Assembly: GCF_004104055.1 (NCBI RefSeq)
Contig: NZ_QOVJ01000014.1
Coordinates: 1-55,512 of the forward strand
DNA: 55,512 bases
Source of the DNA: Leeuwenhoekiella aestuarii
GTDB lineage: Bacteria > Bacteroidota > Bacteroidia > Flavobacteriales > Flavobacteriaceae
Direction of reading: 5' to 3'
This document shows, one piece after another, positions 1 to 10,267 of the stretch. Position numbers and translations under genes: made by a program. The notes under the pieces are model-generated. The model ran no database searches. It saw nothing but the letters and a program-made list of their open reading frames with translations, and was not told where the DNA came from. The first letter of the stretch is position 1. Each line of letters opens with the position of its first letter.

Positions 1-2
1 CC

Positions 3-398
3 GTAGGTTGTGGAAAAACCAGCTTAATGAAACTCTTAAGACACCTGGTGCCGCATCTACGCCCTTATGAAGTTATTCCCTGTAGAAATATCACCTTTGC
101 GTTCAACCACCTCGGGTATAAAGTCATTCAGGAACATGGGGATGGGAACTTCTATTGTTTTGATGATCTGGGTACCGAAGCCATCGGCAGGCATTATGGT
201 AAGGATTGTAATGTGATGGGAGAACTCATTTGCAACCGCTACGAACTCTTCTTAAAACACAAGATTAAAACCCACATCACGACCAATTTAAATGCTACAG
301 AATAGGAAGAGCGATACGGAGTACGGGTGCGCAGTCGAATGCGGGAATTGTTTAACTTGGTTGCGTTTGATAAGAATGCTAAGGATAAAGGAATCTAG
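3..398 (+). pseudogene. DnaC/IstB-like ATPase, 5' end outside window, nonsense-interrupted
   Basis: The reading frame is open from the first bases of the window and begins inside a Walker A loop (VGCGKTS), so the true start lies upstream. A Walker B-like stretch (FYCFDDLGTE) follows, then a sensor-like TTNLNATE. At 303-305 the frame meets TAG, yet the same frame continues after it with EERYGVRVRSRMRELFNLVAFDK and a second stop at 396-398. The RSRMRELFN part is the arginine-finger end typical of DnaC-like AAA+ ATPases, so the first stop probably replaced a sense codon. Such ATPases load helicases or serve mobile elements. Either the gene is dead or it makes a protein lacking the arginine finger. 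The family is clear; the exact role is not. Confidence 0.7.
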
Positions 399-456
399 GC
401 GTTATCCAGACGTTCGCATTCTTGCATCTTTTTTATTACTCATGTCTGAACTTTCT

Positions 457-464
457 TAACTTTG
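457..464 (+). promoter_or_regulatory. candidate Bacteroidota -7 element
   Basis: TAACTTTG matches the Bacteroidetes -7 consensus TAnnTTTG and lies about 40 bases before the response regulator start. I do not see a convincing -33 TTG at the usual spacing, so this is a weak call. Confidence 0.3.
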
Positions 465-503
465 ACCCTCTTTAAGGGTAGTGATTAATTTAAATTGAGA
501 ATA

Positions 504-1280
504 GTGATAGAAGTTGTGATAATTGAAGATGAAGATCTTGCAGCGGATTCTCTGGAGAAACTTTTGTTGCAGACTCCCTATGATCTGGTTATTAAGAAGA
601 GATTAGAGAGTGTTTCTGAAGCTATTACCTGGTTTAAAACCCAGCGTTGTGATTTAATCTTTAGCGATATTAGCTTGGGTGACGGGGATAGTTTTGAAAT
701 TTATGAAGCTTTAAAAATTGAGATTCCAATCATTTTTACTACCGCTTTTGATCACTACGCCATACAATCTTTTCAATTTCAAGCAATTGATTATTTATTA
801 AAGCCTTATAACAGCACTAAGCTTCAAAAAGCTTTAGAAAAGTTTATAGCACTCACAAGAAAACAAACAACTCCCGAGAATCAAAATCTAGAACACTTAA
901 TCAATCAATTAAGTACTATCTCCGAAATACATAACTATCAGACCCGGTTTTTAATAACAAAAGGAGATGCATTAGTCTCCATAAACAGTTCGGAAATAGC
1001 CTATTTTATGGCTGATGATAAATCCCTTTTTCTAACGACTCTTGAAGGAGAATTATTTCTTTATGATGATACCTTATCTAATCTGGAAAAAAGGCTATCA
1101 CCCCGAGACTTTTTTAAGGTGAACCGTAAATTTATAGTAAGGCATAATGCCATCAAATCTATCATAAAATACAGTCAAAGCCGCTTGAAAGTTGCATTAC
1201 AACCTGAACCTAATTTAAATGACCCCATTTTAATAAGTGCAAGAAACATACAGTCTTTTAAAGAATGGTTAAACAACTAA
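504..1280 (+). CDS. LytTR-family response regulator
   Basis: A two-component response regulator that would bind DNA after phosphorylation by the kinase encoded next to it. The N-terminal receiver domain (about residues 1-120) has the acidic pair in VVIIEDED and a phosphoacceptor aspartate near residue 55 (LIFSDISLG). After a linker, residues about 150-258 form a LytTR DNA-binding domain with the conserved FFKVNRKFIV segment. There is no ATG in a sensible place. I chose GTG at 504, giving MIEVVIIEDED; TTG at 495 is the alternative. The stop is one base before the kinase start, so the two are co-transcribed. The likely target is the adjacent metalloprotease/SusC/SusD locus, which is inferred from position only. 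Confidence 0.88.
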   Translation: MIEVVIIEDEDLAADSLEKLLLQTPYDLVIKKRLESVSEAITWFKTQRCDLIFSDISLGDGDSFEIYEALKIEIPIIFTTAFDHYAIQSFQFQAIDYLLKPYNSTKLQKALEKFIALTRKQTTPENQNLEHLINQLSTISEIHNYQTRFLITKGDALVSINSSEIAYFMADDKSLFLTTLEGELFLYDDTLSNLEKRLSPRDFFKVNRKFIVRHNAIKSIIKYSQSRLKVALQPEPNLNDPILISARNIQSFKEWLNN

Positions 1281-1281
1281 A

Positions 1282-2886
1282 ATGGGTTCTAGTAAACTGC
1301 TGATTAGCTTTAAAAAACATAAGCGGTATTTATATACAAGCCTGGCACTTATTATTTTATTTTTTGCCGTTAGCGCGCTGATTACACCTAAGATCACCTT
1401 AGTTGCTGAAAACCTCTTAGAAGATGTCGTTCAGGAAAATCTCACATCTAAGAAAAATAGCATTGCATTTGAGTTCAATAACCTGAATAGTTTTCTCATC
1501 TATTCTGAAAAAATAGTAGGAGACTCCATTGAAATACCGGCTGAACAACTGCAAGAAAAGCTTCGGTTTACTGCAGATTTGGCTCAAACTTCTCCATTTA
1601 TTTTAAACAGTTACTTCTACAACCTTACTCCTAAAGGGTGGACAAATCTATATACTACTCAAGACCCCATCAATAAAATGGGTTTACCCTTACACTACGA
1701 GGATTACGTGCGTAGTGAGTTTGTAGACACGATCCTAAAACTCAAAGACCATGTTATCTATCGAAAATTCTATGTACATAGAGGAGCTGCTAATGGCATT
1801 ACGGTAGTAGGCAATGATATTGACCTATTGGCTTTTTGGAACTATTTTTCTGAGAGTAACGAGGCTCGTATAGGCTACACGGTTGTTACAACAGATACCG
1901 GAATCTGTCTGTTACATCCTGAGCCTAAATATATAGGAACGAGATTAGACTCGTACTTTACCCGGGTTTCACTTAACGCGGTATTAAACCATTCAGAGCA
2001 TTCAGATACAAAACTGTTAACAGATGAAGCTAAATCTGAATATTTAAATTTGAATGTCAAACGCTATTTTGATAAGGTTCAGGTTGGAAACTCATCGTTG
2101 CTTGTTATTGAAAGTTTTCCCTTAGATATTATTCTCAAAGAGCGTACTCAAAAAATCAACCGCTACTTTCTTTGGATAAGTTTATTAGCATTTTTTGTTT
2201 TTATGGGTTTACTGTTGGTATCTCGATATCAATTGAAAAAAGAATTCCTCGAAAACCTCAAAGTTGTAGAAGAAAAGGAACAGCTCATAAACGCCAATGA
2301 AAAATACCAAAAAGAAAATGCACTTTTACAATTGAATCAGCTGAAAAAGAAAATGAATCCTCATTTTCTTTTTAATAGTTTAAACTCTCTTCATATACTC
2401 ATTGAATCAAAGCCTGAATTATCACAGGAGTTCTTATTAAAACTCTCTGATGTTTACCGGTATCTGTTAGAGAATAAAGAAGGAGACTTGATTTTAGTTA
2501 AAAAGGAGCTGACGTTTCTTAATCAATACTTTTTCCTTCAAAAGATACGTTTTGGCGCAAGTATACAAGTCCTTATCAATAATACAGTTGATGACGCCAA
2601 GGTATATACAAAAAAAATCCCCTTTCTTGCTTTGGAAACCGTAGTAGAAAACGCTATCAAACATAATGAATTTACCAAGCAAAATCCGCTTCAAATTGAA
2701 CTCCTCTTTTATGAGAATTACATTGAAGTCATCAATACGTATACCCCACGAAAAACCCCAAAAGTAGCAAGTCATAAACTGGGATTGATCTATCTTAAAA
2801 ACACTTACAATTTTTATAATATTGAAGGCTTTCAAACGGAGATTACTGGAGATAAATTTAAATGCAGGCTACCTTTGCTACCTTAA
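1282..2886 (+). CDS. LytS-type sensor histidine kinase
   Basis: Membrane sensor kinase of the His_kinase (LytS/YehU) family, partner of the LytTR regulator upstream. Visible parts are a first membrane segment (about residues 17-37), a long extracytoplasmic region of about 255 residues that may be Cache-like, a second membrane segment (about 294-314), a short coiled coil, and a kinase core with MNPHFLFNSLN, in which the phosphorylated histidine is about residue 361. An N-box-like ETVVENAIKHN follows. The C-terminal ATPase region is short, as usual in this family. The ligand is unknown. A peptide or a product of the downstream protease would fit the neighbourhood, but nothing in the sequence proves it. 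Confidence 0.88.
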   Translation: MGSSKLLISFKKHKRYLYTSLALIILFFAVSALITPKITLVAENLLEDVVQENLTSKKNSIAFEFNNLNSFLIYSEKIVGDSIEIPAEQLQEKLRFTADLAQTSPFILNSYFYNLTPKGWTNLYTTQDPINKMGLPLHYEDYVRSEFVDTILKLKDHVIYRKFYVHRGAANGITVVGNDIDLLAFWNYFSESNEARIGYTVVTTDTGICLLHPEPKYIGTRLDSYFTRVSLNAVLNHSEHSDTKLLTDEAKSEYLNLNVKRYFDKVQVGNSSLLVIESFPLDIILKERTQKINRYFLWISLLAFFVFMGLLLVSRYQLKKEFLENLKVVEEKEQLINANEKYQKENALLQLNQLKKKMNPHFLFNSLNSLHILIESKPELSQEFLLKLSDVYRYLLENKEGDLILVKKELTFLNQYFFLQKIRFGASIQVLINNTVDDAKVYTKKIPFLALETVVENAIKHNEFTKQNPLQIELLFYENYIEVINTYTPRKTPKVASHKLGLIYLKNTYNFYNIEGFQTEITGDKFKCRLPLLP

Positions 2887-2981
2887 AATCTAATTTCACT
2901 CTCTAAATTACAGACTTCACTCCATTTGCTTTTTTTTAACTTTTCAATTAACGGAGATTTAGCGTTAAATAATCTAAATCC

Positions 2982-5546
2982 ATGGAGAAATCCTCAAGCA
3001 TTTCCGGCTACCTTCGCCAGTTTATCATCCTTTTAATCTTTTTCACATATCATTCTCAATTTGCGCAAAAAGATCAGAATAAGGAGGAAAATAAAAACAA
3101 GACTGAAGATATCAAAAAGGTAATTGATTCTATCGCCGATGCAGAGCAAGAATTATCGTACCAGCACTTTTTGAAAAAAGGAAACGTCAAGAAGGGTTTA
3201 TTTAATGTGTACAATCTTGAAGGGGATTATTACTTTGAAATTCCCGACTCTTTAATAGCCAGAGATTTATTAGTTGTAAACAAAATTTCAAGCGTTCCTT
3301 ATGCGTTAAACGGACACGGATTAAATAAAGGAATGGCTTTTGAAACGAAATTGATTCGTTTTTATAAAGATACGGTCTTAAATAAAGTTTGGGTAAAAAC
3401 CATCAACCCCCGGGTACAGTCCCCTACTTCAGATGCAATTACGCGTTCGGTAAAAGCAAACTTTGGAGAATCTATCATTGAAGAATTTGACATCAAAGCA
3501 GAGAATACTGACTCTACTTCCACCTTTATCAAAGTAAACAAAATCTTTAACGGAAAGGAAAAAAGCTTTAGCGACATTTTAGCGAATACTGGTTTAGGAG
3601 GTAGCCTAAAAACCGAACTCTCCATTCTTGAAGAAGTCAAGTCTTTTCCTGAGAATATTGTTGTTAAGTCACTTTTGTCTACTTCTGTAAGTGAGGGTGG
3701 TAGCCCTGCACTCCCCTTATCTATTGGTGTAACCACAAACCTTGTACTTTTACCTACAGATGTTATGAAACCCAGATTTGCGGATAAGCGCATTGGTTAT
3801 TTTGGTACACCGATGGACTATTTCTCTGATATACAACAGGAAGTGGAAACCCGAGAATTGATAACCCGATGGCGACTGGAACCTAAAGCGGAAGATGTCA
3901 AAAAATATAATCAAGGAGTTCTTGTTGAACCCAAAGAGCCAATCGTTTATTATATAGACCCTTCCACTCCACCCCAGTGGGTGCCTTATATAACAAAAGG
4001 AGTTTTGAACTGGAACAGGGCTTTTGAAGAAGCTGGTTTTAAAAATACAATTCAGGTAAAATTACCCGGTAAAGAAGACCCTGATTTTGATATAGATGAT
4101 GTACGCTATTCTGTAATCACGTATGCGGCCTCAGAAAATCAAAACGCGATGGGTCCTTCAGTAGTGGACCCCAGGAGCGGACAAATTTTGGAATCAGACA
4201 TTATTTGGTGGCATAATTTGATGAAAGGTTTGCATTCCTGGATTCGTGTTCAAACAGGCCCAATAAATCCTGAGGCAAGAGCCAATACCTTTTCAAATGA
4301 ATTGATGGGTGAAGCTATCCGGTTTGTTTCTTCGCATGAAGTAGGTCATACTTTTGGACTTAAACACAATATGGGTGCTTCCCACAGCTATCCTGTAGAT
4401 TCATTAAGATCACGATCTTTCACATCAAGAATGGGGGGAACAGCACCGTCTATTATGGATTATGCTCGTTTCAACTACGTGGCGCAGCCGGAAGATAATG
4501 TTGTGGATATCACCCCGGAAATCGGCATCTATGATAACTATGCTATTGCATGGGGTTATAGATGGATTGAAGGTAAATCTGCTCAGGAAGAACTTCCCAT
4601 TCTAAATCAGTGGATACGCAAACACGAAGACGATCCGCTCTATTTTTACGGCCCCCAACAGGCCGATGTTATCGACCCCAGATCACAAAGTGAAGATTTA
4701 GGAGATGATGCTGTCAAAGCCAGTGAATATGGATTGAAAAATTTAAAGCGCATTATTCCTAATCTCCTCAACTGGACCCAGGAAGAAGGCCAAGATTATT
4801 ATAAAGCATCCAAACTCTATAAGGCTGTTATTGATCAATGGGAGCGTTACAACCATCATGTAATGGCAAACATAGGTGGAGTCTATCTCAACAATACGGT
4901 TTATGGTGATGGCAAAGATTCTTATGTTCCGGTACCAGCAACCCAGCAAGAAAAAGCTTTAGAATACCTGATAGAGCACGCGATAAAACCGCAAAAATGG
5001 CTTTTCACCCCTGAAATTACTGATAAAATTTTTGCAGTTCGCGATGCTCCTGATGGAGAACGCTATTACTCGCCTGTTTCTATGCTTCGTATTTATCAGA
5101 CCAATGTAATCTATGATTTAGTAGATACCGATCGTATTATGCGTATAACAGAAAATCAAGTGCTTGAAAAGAAGGATAATCCGGTATTTACGGAACAATA
5201 CCTTTTTGATCAACTTTATGATGCCATTTTTGAAAAAACCCAAAAAGGTAAATCCTTAGACATGTTTGACAGAATAACCCAGAAGAATTATGTGGATGTG
5301 CTCACTGTAGACCGTAACAAGCTTCTTGAAAAAACAAAGGAGAACACAGTATCGGAAAATTCTAAACAGTTTAAGAATATTCATTTTTCATACCTACCCC
5401 GTGTTTCAGACGCAGGTACAAATAAAAGAGCAGCGCTTGAAAAAGTATTGTCTTTACTAAAAAAGAAAAAGAAAAGAGGTGATCAAGCAACCCAAGCCCA
5501 TTATCGGGATCTTATTTCCAGAATTGAATATAATTTGAACCATTAG
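2982..5546 (+). CDS. secreted zinc-dependent metalloprotease (DUF5117/DUF4953 type)
   Basis: Large exported protease of 854 residues, close to the usual length of this Bacteroidota family. A hydrophobic segment at about residues 12-28 ending in SQFAQ is a signal peptide. The catalytic motif HEVGHTFGLKHN begins near residue 452 and gives two zinc histidines, the catalytic glutamate and a third histidine ligand of the metzincin-like HExxHxxGxxH type. The regions before and after resemble the DUF5117 and DUF4953 domains. The stop lies 5 bases before the SusC start, so protease, SusC and SusD form one operon. The combination suggests cleavage of protein outside the cell and uptake of peptides through SusC/SusD. 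Confidence 0.9.
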   Translation: MEKSSSISGYLRQFIILLIFFTYHSQFAQKDQNKEENKNKTEDIKKVIDSIADAEQELSYQHFLKKGNVKKGLFNVYNLEGDYYFEIPDSLIARDLLVVNKISSVPYALNGHGLNKGMAFETKLIRFYKDTVLNKVWVKTINPRVQSPTSDAITRSVKANFGESIIEEFDIKAENTDSTSTFIKVNKIFNGKEKSFSDILANTGLGGSLKTELSILEEVKSFPENIVVKSLLSTSVSEGGSPALPLSIGVTTNLVLLPTDVMKPRFADKRIGYFGTPMDYFSDIQQEVETRELITRWRLEPKAEDVKKYNQGVLVEPKEPIVYYIDPSTPPQWVPYITKGVLNWNRAFEEAGFKNTIQVKLPGKEDPDFDIDDVRYSVITYAASENQNAMGPSVVDPRSGQILESDIIWWHNLMKGLHSWIRVQTGPINPEARANTFSNELMGEAIRFVSSHEVGHTFGLKHNMGASHSYPVDSLRSRSFTSRMGGTAPSIMDYARFNYVAQPEDNVVDITPEIGIYDNYAIAWGYRWIEGKSAQEELPILNQWIRKHEDDPLYFYGPQQADVIDPRSQSEDLGDDAVKASEYGLKNLKRIIPNLLNWTQEEGQDYYKASKLYKAVIDQWERYNHHVMANIGGVYLNNTVYGDGKDSYVPVPATQQEKALEYLIEHAIKPQKWLFTPEITDKIFAVRDAPDGERYYSPVSMLRIYQTNVIYDLVDTDRIMRITENQVLEKKDNPVFTEQYLFDQLYDAIFEKTQKGKSLDMFDRITQKNYVDVLTVDRNKLLEKTKENTVSENSKQFKNIHFSYLPRVSDAGTNKRAALEKVLSLLKKKKKRGDQATQAHYRDLISRIEYNLNH

Positions 5547-5551
5547 AGCTT

Positions 5552-8500
5552 ATGAAGAATTTAATATATCTGATGTTATTTATTCCCGTCTTTACCACTG
5601 CTCAACAAAAGCAGAAAATGGTAAGCGGTACTGTTGTTGACGCGGCCATGAACATGCCGATTCCCGGAGCGTCAGTCTACATCTCTTCATCTATGGTAGG
5701 AAGCAAAGCCAAAGAAGAAGGAATTCTTGATGGTGCTATGCTGGGTACCACTACAGATTTTGATGGATATTTTGAACTTAAAATTGATGATACGGTAAAA
5801 TCGCTTGTGGTATCATATATGGGGTTTAAAAGCAAAACCATAGATGTTTCCGGCTCTACTCAAAACTTAACTATTGTTTTAGAAGAAAGTACCCAAAATT
5901 TAAACGAGGTACTGATTACCGGCTACCAGAAGATTGAAAAACGCAAGGCTACTTCTGCTTATTCTACAATTGACGTTTCAGAAATTCAGCAGGCGGGTGT
6001 TGCAACAGTAGACCAGATGCTTACCGGCCAACTCCCCGGGGTATTTGTGCAGCCTACCAGCGGAGCGCCAGGTGCTCCTTCTAAAATTTCCATACGCGGT
6101 ACCGCAACTTTAAACGGTTCTTCAGATCCCCTGTGGGTTTTAGATGGCATTCCGTTAGAGGGAGAGGACATTCCCAAAGATTTCCGTGATAAGGATAATA
6201 TTGATAATCTTCAATCTTTTCCGGTAGCTGGTCTCAATCCTGAGGATATAGAAAGTATCACTGTTTTAAAAGATGCCGCTGCGACCTCTATATACGGAGC
6301 AAGAGCTGCTAATGGTGTTATTGTTATAACCAGTAAAAGCGGTAAAAAGGGAGGAATGCGCATAAGTGCCTCGGCAAATGCCTTTATTACTCAGAAACCA
6401 GATTACAGTAAATTGAACCTAATGAACGCTTCACAAAAAGTAGATTTTGAATTGTTCTTGGCCAGCCGCGAAGATCTGACCTACCAAAAGAACCGGGGTG
6501 AAGTGGCGCGTATACTCAATTCCTACAATTCTTATGATACGTTTCAAAACAACGGATTTTCTGCACTTGATTCCGAAGTACAAAACGCGATCAATAATCT
6601 CAGGACCAGAAACACAAACTGGGGAGGTGAATTATACCAAATGGCAGTAAACCAGCAATACAGTTTGAGTATTTCGGGCGGAAACGACCAGAATACGTAT
6701 TACTTATCTGCAGGTATTTTTGATGAAAAAGGAAGCACCATTGGTACTGGACAGCAGCGTTACAACATCACTTTAAAAGATAATTTTAATTTAAACGATG
6801 ATTTTAAAGTAGGTGTTTCGGTATTTGCCAGTCAGAATAAAACATTCTCCTATATAACAGGCGCTGACTCCTATACCAATCCCGCGTATTATGCTCGTAA
6901 TGCCAATCCCTATTTACGTCTAACGGATGATCAGGGGAATTACGTTTACGATCCCGATTTGGTAGAGCGTTCTGACCTTAACCTCAACTATAATATACTG
7001 GAAGAGCGCAGAAATACCAGCCATGATTTGGTAGCAAATTCTGTAAAATCGATCTTAAATGCAGCTTATGATTTAACCGATGATCTTCATTTTTCTACTC
7101 AACTGGGCTTGCAATTTGACTTTAACAGAACCGAAAAATTCAGTGACCGAAATAGCTATTATACGCGAAAATACAGACAACGCTCCCGATATGCAGGTCC
7201 TACCGGCGATGCCTATTATATGCCCGAAGGCGGAATAATACAAAATTGGAATACCGATGTTTTTCAATATAACTGGAAAACTACCGCCAATTACAATACC
7301 ACCTTTAATAATCTTCACGAGCTGGATGTTATGCTAGGTACCGAATTCAGGAGAAATAAGACGGAAGAAATTCAGACTAAAGGTTTTGGATACAACCCAA
7401 ATACACTTACTACCATTCCGATTACAGATGAGCGGGCGTTGACCAATTCCTTATTTGACCCACTTAACAAGCGCTTTAATGAAAATGCTTTTGCTTCGTT
7501 CTTTGGTACTGCATCGTACACCTACGACCGTAAATACACGTTGTTTTCGAGCTTACGATATGACGGCTCCAACTTATTTGGTGTAAACCCTAAATACCGC
7601 TACCTCCCTATATGGTCTGTAGCCGGTTCATGGAATGTACATCAGGAAAGCTTTATGCAGGCGTTTGCTATGGTTAGCAACCTCAAATTAAGAGCTTCTT
7701 ATGGTATTCAGGGCAACATTGATAAAAGCACCTCTCCATACGTTTTGGGTATCTATGATAATGTTTCGATTTTACCAGGAGTAAATGAAGAAATAATTCA
7801 GGCTCAGGGTGCTCCTAACCCTGATTTAAGATGGGAAAAAACCAAGTCGACAAATGTAGGTCTTGATCTGGGTCTCTTCAATAACAAACTTTATGTCACC
7901 GCAGATTATTATTACCGTAAAAGTACAGATTTGATAGGTCTAAGAGCAGTACCCCTAGAAAGCGGGTATAATTTTATCAATACCAATTGGGGAACAGTTA
8001 GCAATAGAGGTTTTGAACTCGCTATTAACACGATAAACATTTCTAATGCAAATTTTAAATGGACCAGCGGTCTTAATATTTCACATAATAAAAGCATTGT
8101 TGAAGACATTCAAATACGGGAGGAAAACTTTAAACCTTCCTTAAAGGGATATAGCGCAAATGCCATTTTTGCTTTAAAAACTGCCGGGTTAGATAGTAAT
8201 GGTCTGCCTGTATTCTGGAAAGATGGAAAAAAAGTTTCAGCCGTAGACTTTTATAATCTGGAAGAAGGTACCGATGGCAGTCAATTAACCAACCAAGAAC
8301 ACCGGGATTTGTATTCCTATGTAGGTGACGGTGCTCCGCTTTTTAGTGGAGGGTTTAGAAATACCTTTCAATATAAACAGTTTGATTTGCGAATTCTAAG
8401 CAATTTTATACTTAAGCAAACTGTGCAGGCAGCCCCTAGCTATTACCCTACACTAGCTCGGCCAGGCACTAATTACAGTACTGAAATTTTAAATGCCGGT

Positions 8501-8848
8501 ACCGGTAATTTGCCTGCACTTATTGGTGCTAATTCTCCTGGTTTTAATACCGATCTGGTTTACAGTTGGTACAATTCATTTGATGCAGGAAGAACTTATG
8601 ATGATCTGGATATTTGGGTAAAAGATATGTCATACATACGTATAAGCAGTATCAGACTTAGCTATTCAGTACCTACCAAACAATTGGATAAATTCAACAT
8701 ATCTCGTTTAAATTTTAATGTAGAAGGTAGAAACTTATTTGTGTTCGGAAGTGATTATGATGGGTTCTTTGATCCTGAAACCTACGGAAGTCTCTATGCA
8801 CAGCCCATTCCTAAGGTTATTTCTGCAGGATTTAATCTCACATTTTAA
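5552..8848 (+). CDS. SusC/RagA-family TonB-linked outer membrane transporter
   Basis: A TonB-dependent outer-membrane channel of 1098 residues. It has a signal peptide ending TTAQQ, a CarboxypepD_reg-like domain (VSGTVVDAAMNMPIPGASV, then DGYFELKI), a TonB-box-like region around LNEVLITGYQ, a plug with DQMLTGQLPGV, ISIRGTATL and SIYGARAANGVIVITSK, and a long barrel ending in an aromatic residue (AGFNLTF). It is preceded by a protease and followed directly by its SusD partner. No glycoside hydrolase is nearby, so oligopeptides are a better guess for substrate than glycans. The substrate remains an inference. Confidence 0.93.
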   Translation: MKNLIYLMLFIPVFTTAQQKQKMVSGTVVDAAMNMPIPGASVYISSSMVGSKAKEEGILDGAMLGTTTDFDGYFELKIDDTVKSLVVSYMGFKSKTIDVSGSTQNLTIVLEESTQNLNEVLITGYQKIEKRKATSAYSTIDVSEIQQAGVATVDQMLTGQLPGVFVQPTSGAPGAPSKISIRGTATLNGSSDPLWVLDGIPLEGEDIPKDFRDKDNIDNLQSFPVAGLNPEDIESITVLKDAAATSIYGARAANGVIVITSKSGKKGGMRISASANAFITQKPDYSKLNLMNASQKVDFELFLASREDLTYQKNRGEVARILNSYNSYDTFQNNGFSALDSEVQNAINNLRTRNTNWGGELYQMAVNQQYSLSISGGNDQNTYYLSAGIFDEKGSTIGTGQQRYNITLKDNFNLNDDFKVGVSVFASQNKTFSYITGADSYTNPAYYARNANPYLRLTDDQGNYVYDPDLVERSDLNLNYNILEERRNTSHDLVANSVKSILNAAYDLTDDLHFSTQLGLQFDFNRTEKFSDRNSYYTRKYRQRSRYAGPTGDAYYMPEGGIIQNWNTDVFQYNWKTTANYNTTFNNLHELDVMLGTEFRRNKTEEIQTKGFGYNPNTLTTIPITDERALTNSLFDPLNKRFNENAFASFFGTASYTYDRKYTLFSSLRYDGSNLFGVNPKYRYLPIWSVAGSWNVHQESFMQAFAMVSNLKLRASYGIQGNIDKSTSPYVLGIYDNVSILPGVNEEIIQAQGAPNPDLRWEKTKSTNVGLDLGLFNNKLYVTADYYYRKSTDLIGLRAVPLESGYNFINTNWGTVSNRGFELAINTINISNANFKWTSGLNISHNKSIVEDIQIREENFKPSLKGYSANAIFALKTAGLDSNGLPVFWKDGKKVSAVDFYNLEEGTDGSQLTNQEHRDLYSYVGDGAPLFSGGFRNTFQYKQFDLRILSNFILKQTVQAAPSYYPTLARPGTNYSTEILNAGTGNLPALIGANSPGFNTDLVYSWYNSFDAGRTYDDLDIWVKDMSYIRISSIRLSYSVPTKQLDKFNISRLNFNVEGRNLFVFGSDYDGFFDPETYGSLYAQPIPKVISAGFNLTF

Positions 8849-8857
8849 ATGACTCTT

Positions 8858-10174
8858 ATGAAAAAACTAGTATACCTATATATAGTGCTGACGGCCTGCA
8901 TATCCTGTGATGATTACCTGGATATTAAACCCGTGGGACAGGTTATTCCGAGTTCAGTAGAAGATTACAGAAGCTTTTTAACCTCGGCCTACAGCATCAA
9001 AAATCTGGATAAAATATTAACCACCTATCGAGGTGATGAGTTACAATTAAACCCAGACAGTCCCGGAGTTGAACAATATACTGATATTTACATCTGGAAT
9101 GATGAAAATCCAAGTCCGTTGAGGAGGAGCTTTCCTTATGCCAGTTTCTATAGCATCATTTTTTATTGCAATCACATTATCGAAAGCAAGAACGAGATCA
9201 CAGGCGATTCTGGCGCCATTGATGAACTTGTTGGGGAAGCCTACGCACTTAGAGCGATGCAGTATTTTAGATTGGTTAATCTGTATGCCAAACCTTATGA
9301 GCGTACTACAGCTGATCAAGATCCTGCTATACCCATTGTAACTAAATATCAAACTGATGTAGATTACCCGGTAAATTCGGTACAGGAAGTTTATGATTTA
9401 ATCCTAAACGATTTGAACCGGGCAGAAGATTTAATAGGTGTAGCTAAGCAGGAAGTTGGCTTAAATTATCGATTTTCAAAAGTAGCTGTAAAAGCATTTC
9501 AGACACGTGTTTATCTCTATCAAAATGAATGGCAAAAAGCGATTGATCACGCCAATGCTGCATTGAGCCTGCATTCCGAACTGCAGGATTTAAATGCCGA
9601 TGTCTCCCACATGCCTTCCGAATACAACTCGGTAGAATCTATTTTGGCACTGGAAACAGTAGCATCTTTTGACACCGCGAACAATACAACCATTGCAGAT
9701 GACCTAATCGGAATCTACGACCAATCTACCGATTTGCGTTTTGATCTGTATTTCCGCCCAATTTCAGGAGGAGGATTCCGGAGTAAAAAAAATGCAGATA
9801 CCAAATTTAAAGTGAGCTATCGCACTTCAGAATTGTATTTGATCAAAGCGGAAGCACTTGCCAGACTTGGCCAAACTGAGGCTGCAACAGACCCGCTTCT
9901 TGAATTGGCTAAACACAGGTATACGCCTGAAGGATTTCTTACCTACCAGCAAAATACTGAAGTTTTAAATGACGAAGAATTGCTTTCGGCCATTCTAGAA
10001 GAACGCAGGAAAGAATTTGCCATTGAAGGACATCGCTGGTTCGATTTGAGGCGTACGACGCAGGCCAAAATCACAAAAACCTATGATGGACAACTCTATA
10101 CTTTAGAAAAAAATGATTTGCGGTATGTCATTCCCATTCCCAACGATGCAATAATCAACAATCCAGATCTTTAA
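8858..10174 (+). CDS. SusD/RagB-family surface lipoprotein
   Basis: Substrate-capturing lid lipoprotein for the SusC channel upstream. The signal is a lipoprotein type (MKKLVYLYIVLTACISCDD), with the lipobox cysteine followed by the SusD start pattern DDYLDIKPVGQV. Internal features typical of SusD are the TPR-like helices around EAYALRAMQYFRLVNLYA and the C-terminal ILEERRKEFAIEGHRWFDLRR. I prefer ATG at 8858 because it gives a standard lipoprotein signal. An in-frame ATG at 8849 directly after the SusC stop would add three residues. About 438 residues is slightly shorter than many SusD proteins. Confidence 0.92.
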   Translation: MKKLVYLYIVLTACISCDDYLDIKPVGQVIPSSVEDYRSFLTSAYSIKNLDKILTTYRGDELQLNPDSPGVEQYTDIYIWNDENPSPLRRSFPYASFYSIIFYCNHIIESKNEITGDSGAIDELVGEAYALRAMQYFRLVNLYAKPYERTTADQDPAIPIVTKYQTDVDYPVNSVQEVYDLILNDLNRAEDLIGVAKQEVGLNYRFSKVAVKAFQTRVYLYQNEWQKAIDHANAALSLHSELQDLNADVSHMPSEYNSVESILALETVASFDTANNTTIADDLIGIYDQSTDLRFDLYFRPISGGGFRSKKNADTKFKVSYRTSELYLIKAEALARLGQTEAATDPLLELAKHRYTPEGFLTYQQNTEVLNDEELLSAILEERRKEFAIEGHRWFDLRRTTQAKITKTYDGQLYTLEKNDLRYVIPIPNDAIINNPDL

Positions 10175-10206
10175 AAAATACTAAAAATTTAACCAGGTTT
10201 TGCGTT

Positions 10207-10243
10207 GTTATCTTGCGCAATGCCTTAGAACAAAAAAGATAAC
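10207..10243. repeat. inverted repeat in leader of downstream lipoprotein gene
   Basis: GTTATCTT and its exact complement AAGATAAC are separated by 21 bases, 25 bases before the lipoprotein ATG. It could be an operator or an mRNA hairpin. There is no T-run, so it is not a typical terminator. Confidence 0.3.
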
Positions 10244-10267
10244 ATAACCTTTTAAACAAATTACCTT

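Noticed and set aside
3362-3793. Long opposite-strand frames inside real genes (for example 3362-3793, 21877-22239, 26561-26875).
   Set aside because: They lie entirely within well-supported genes on the other strand and have no recognisable features.
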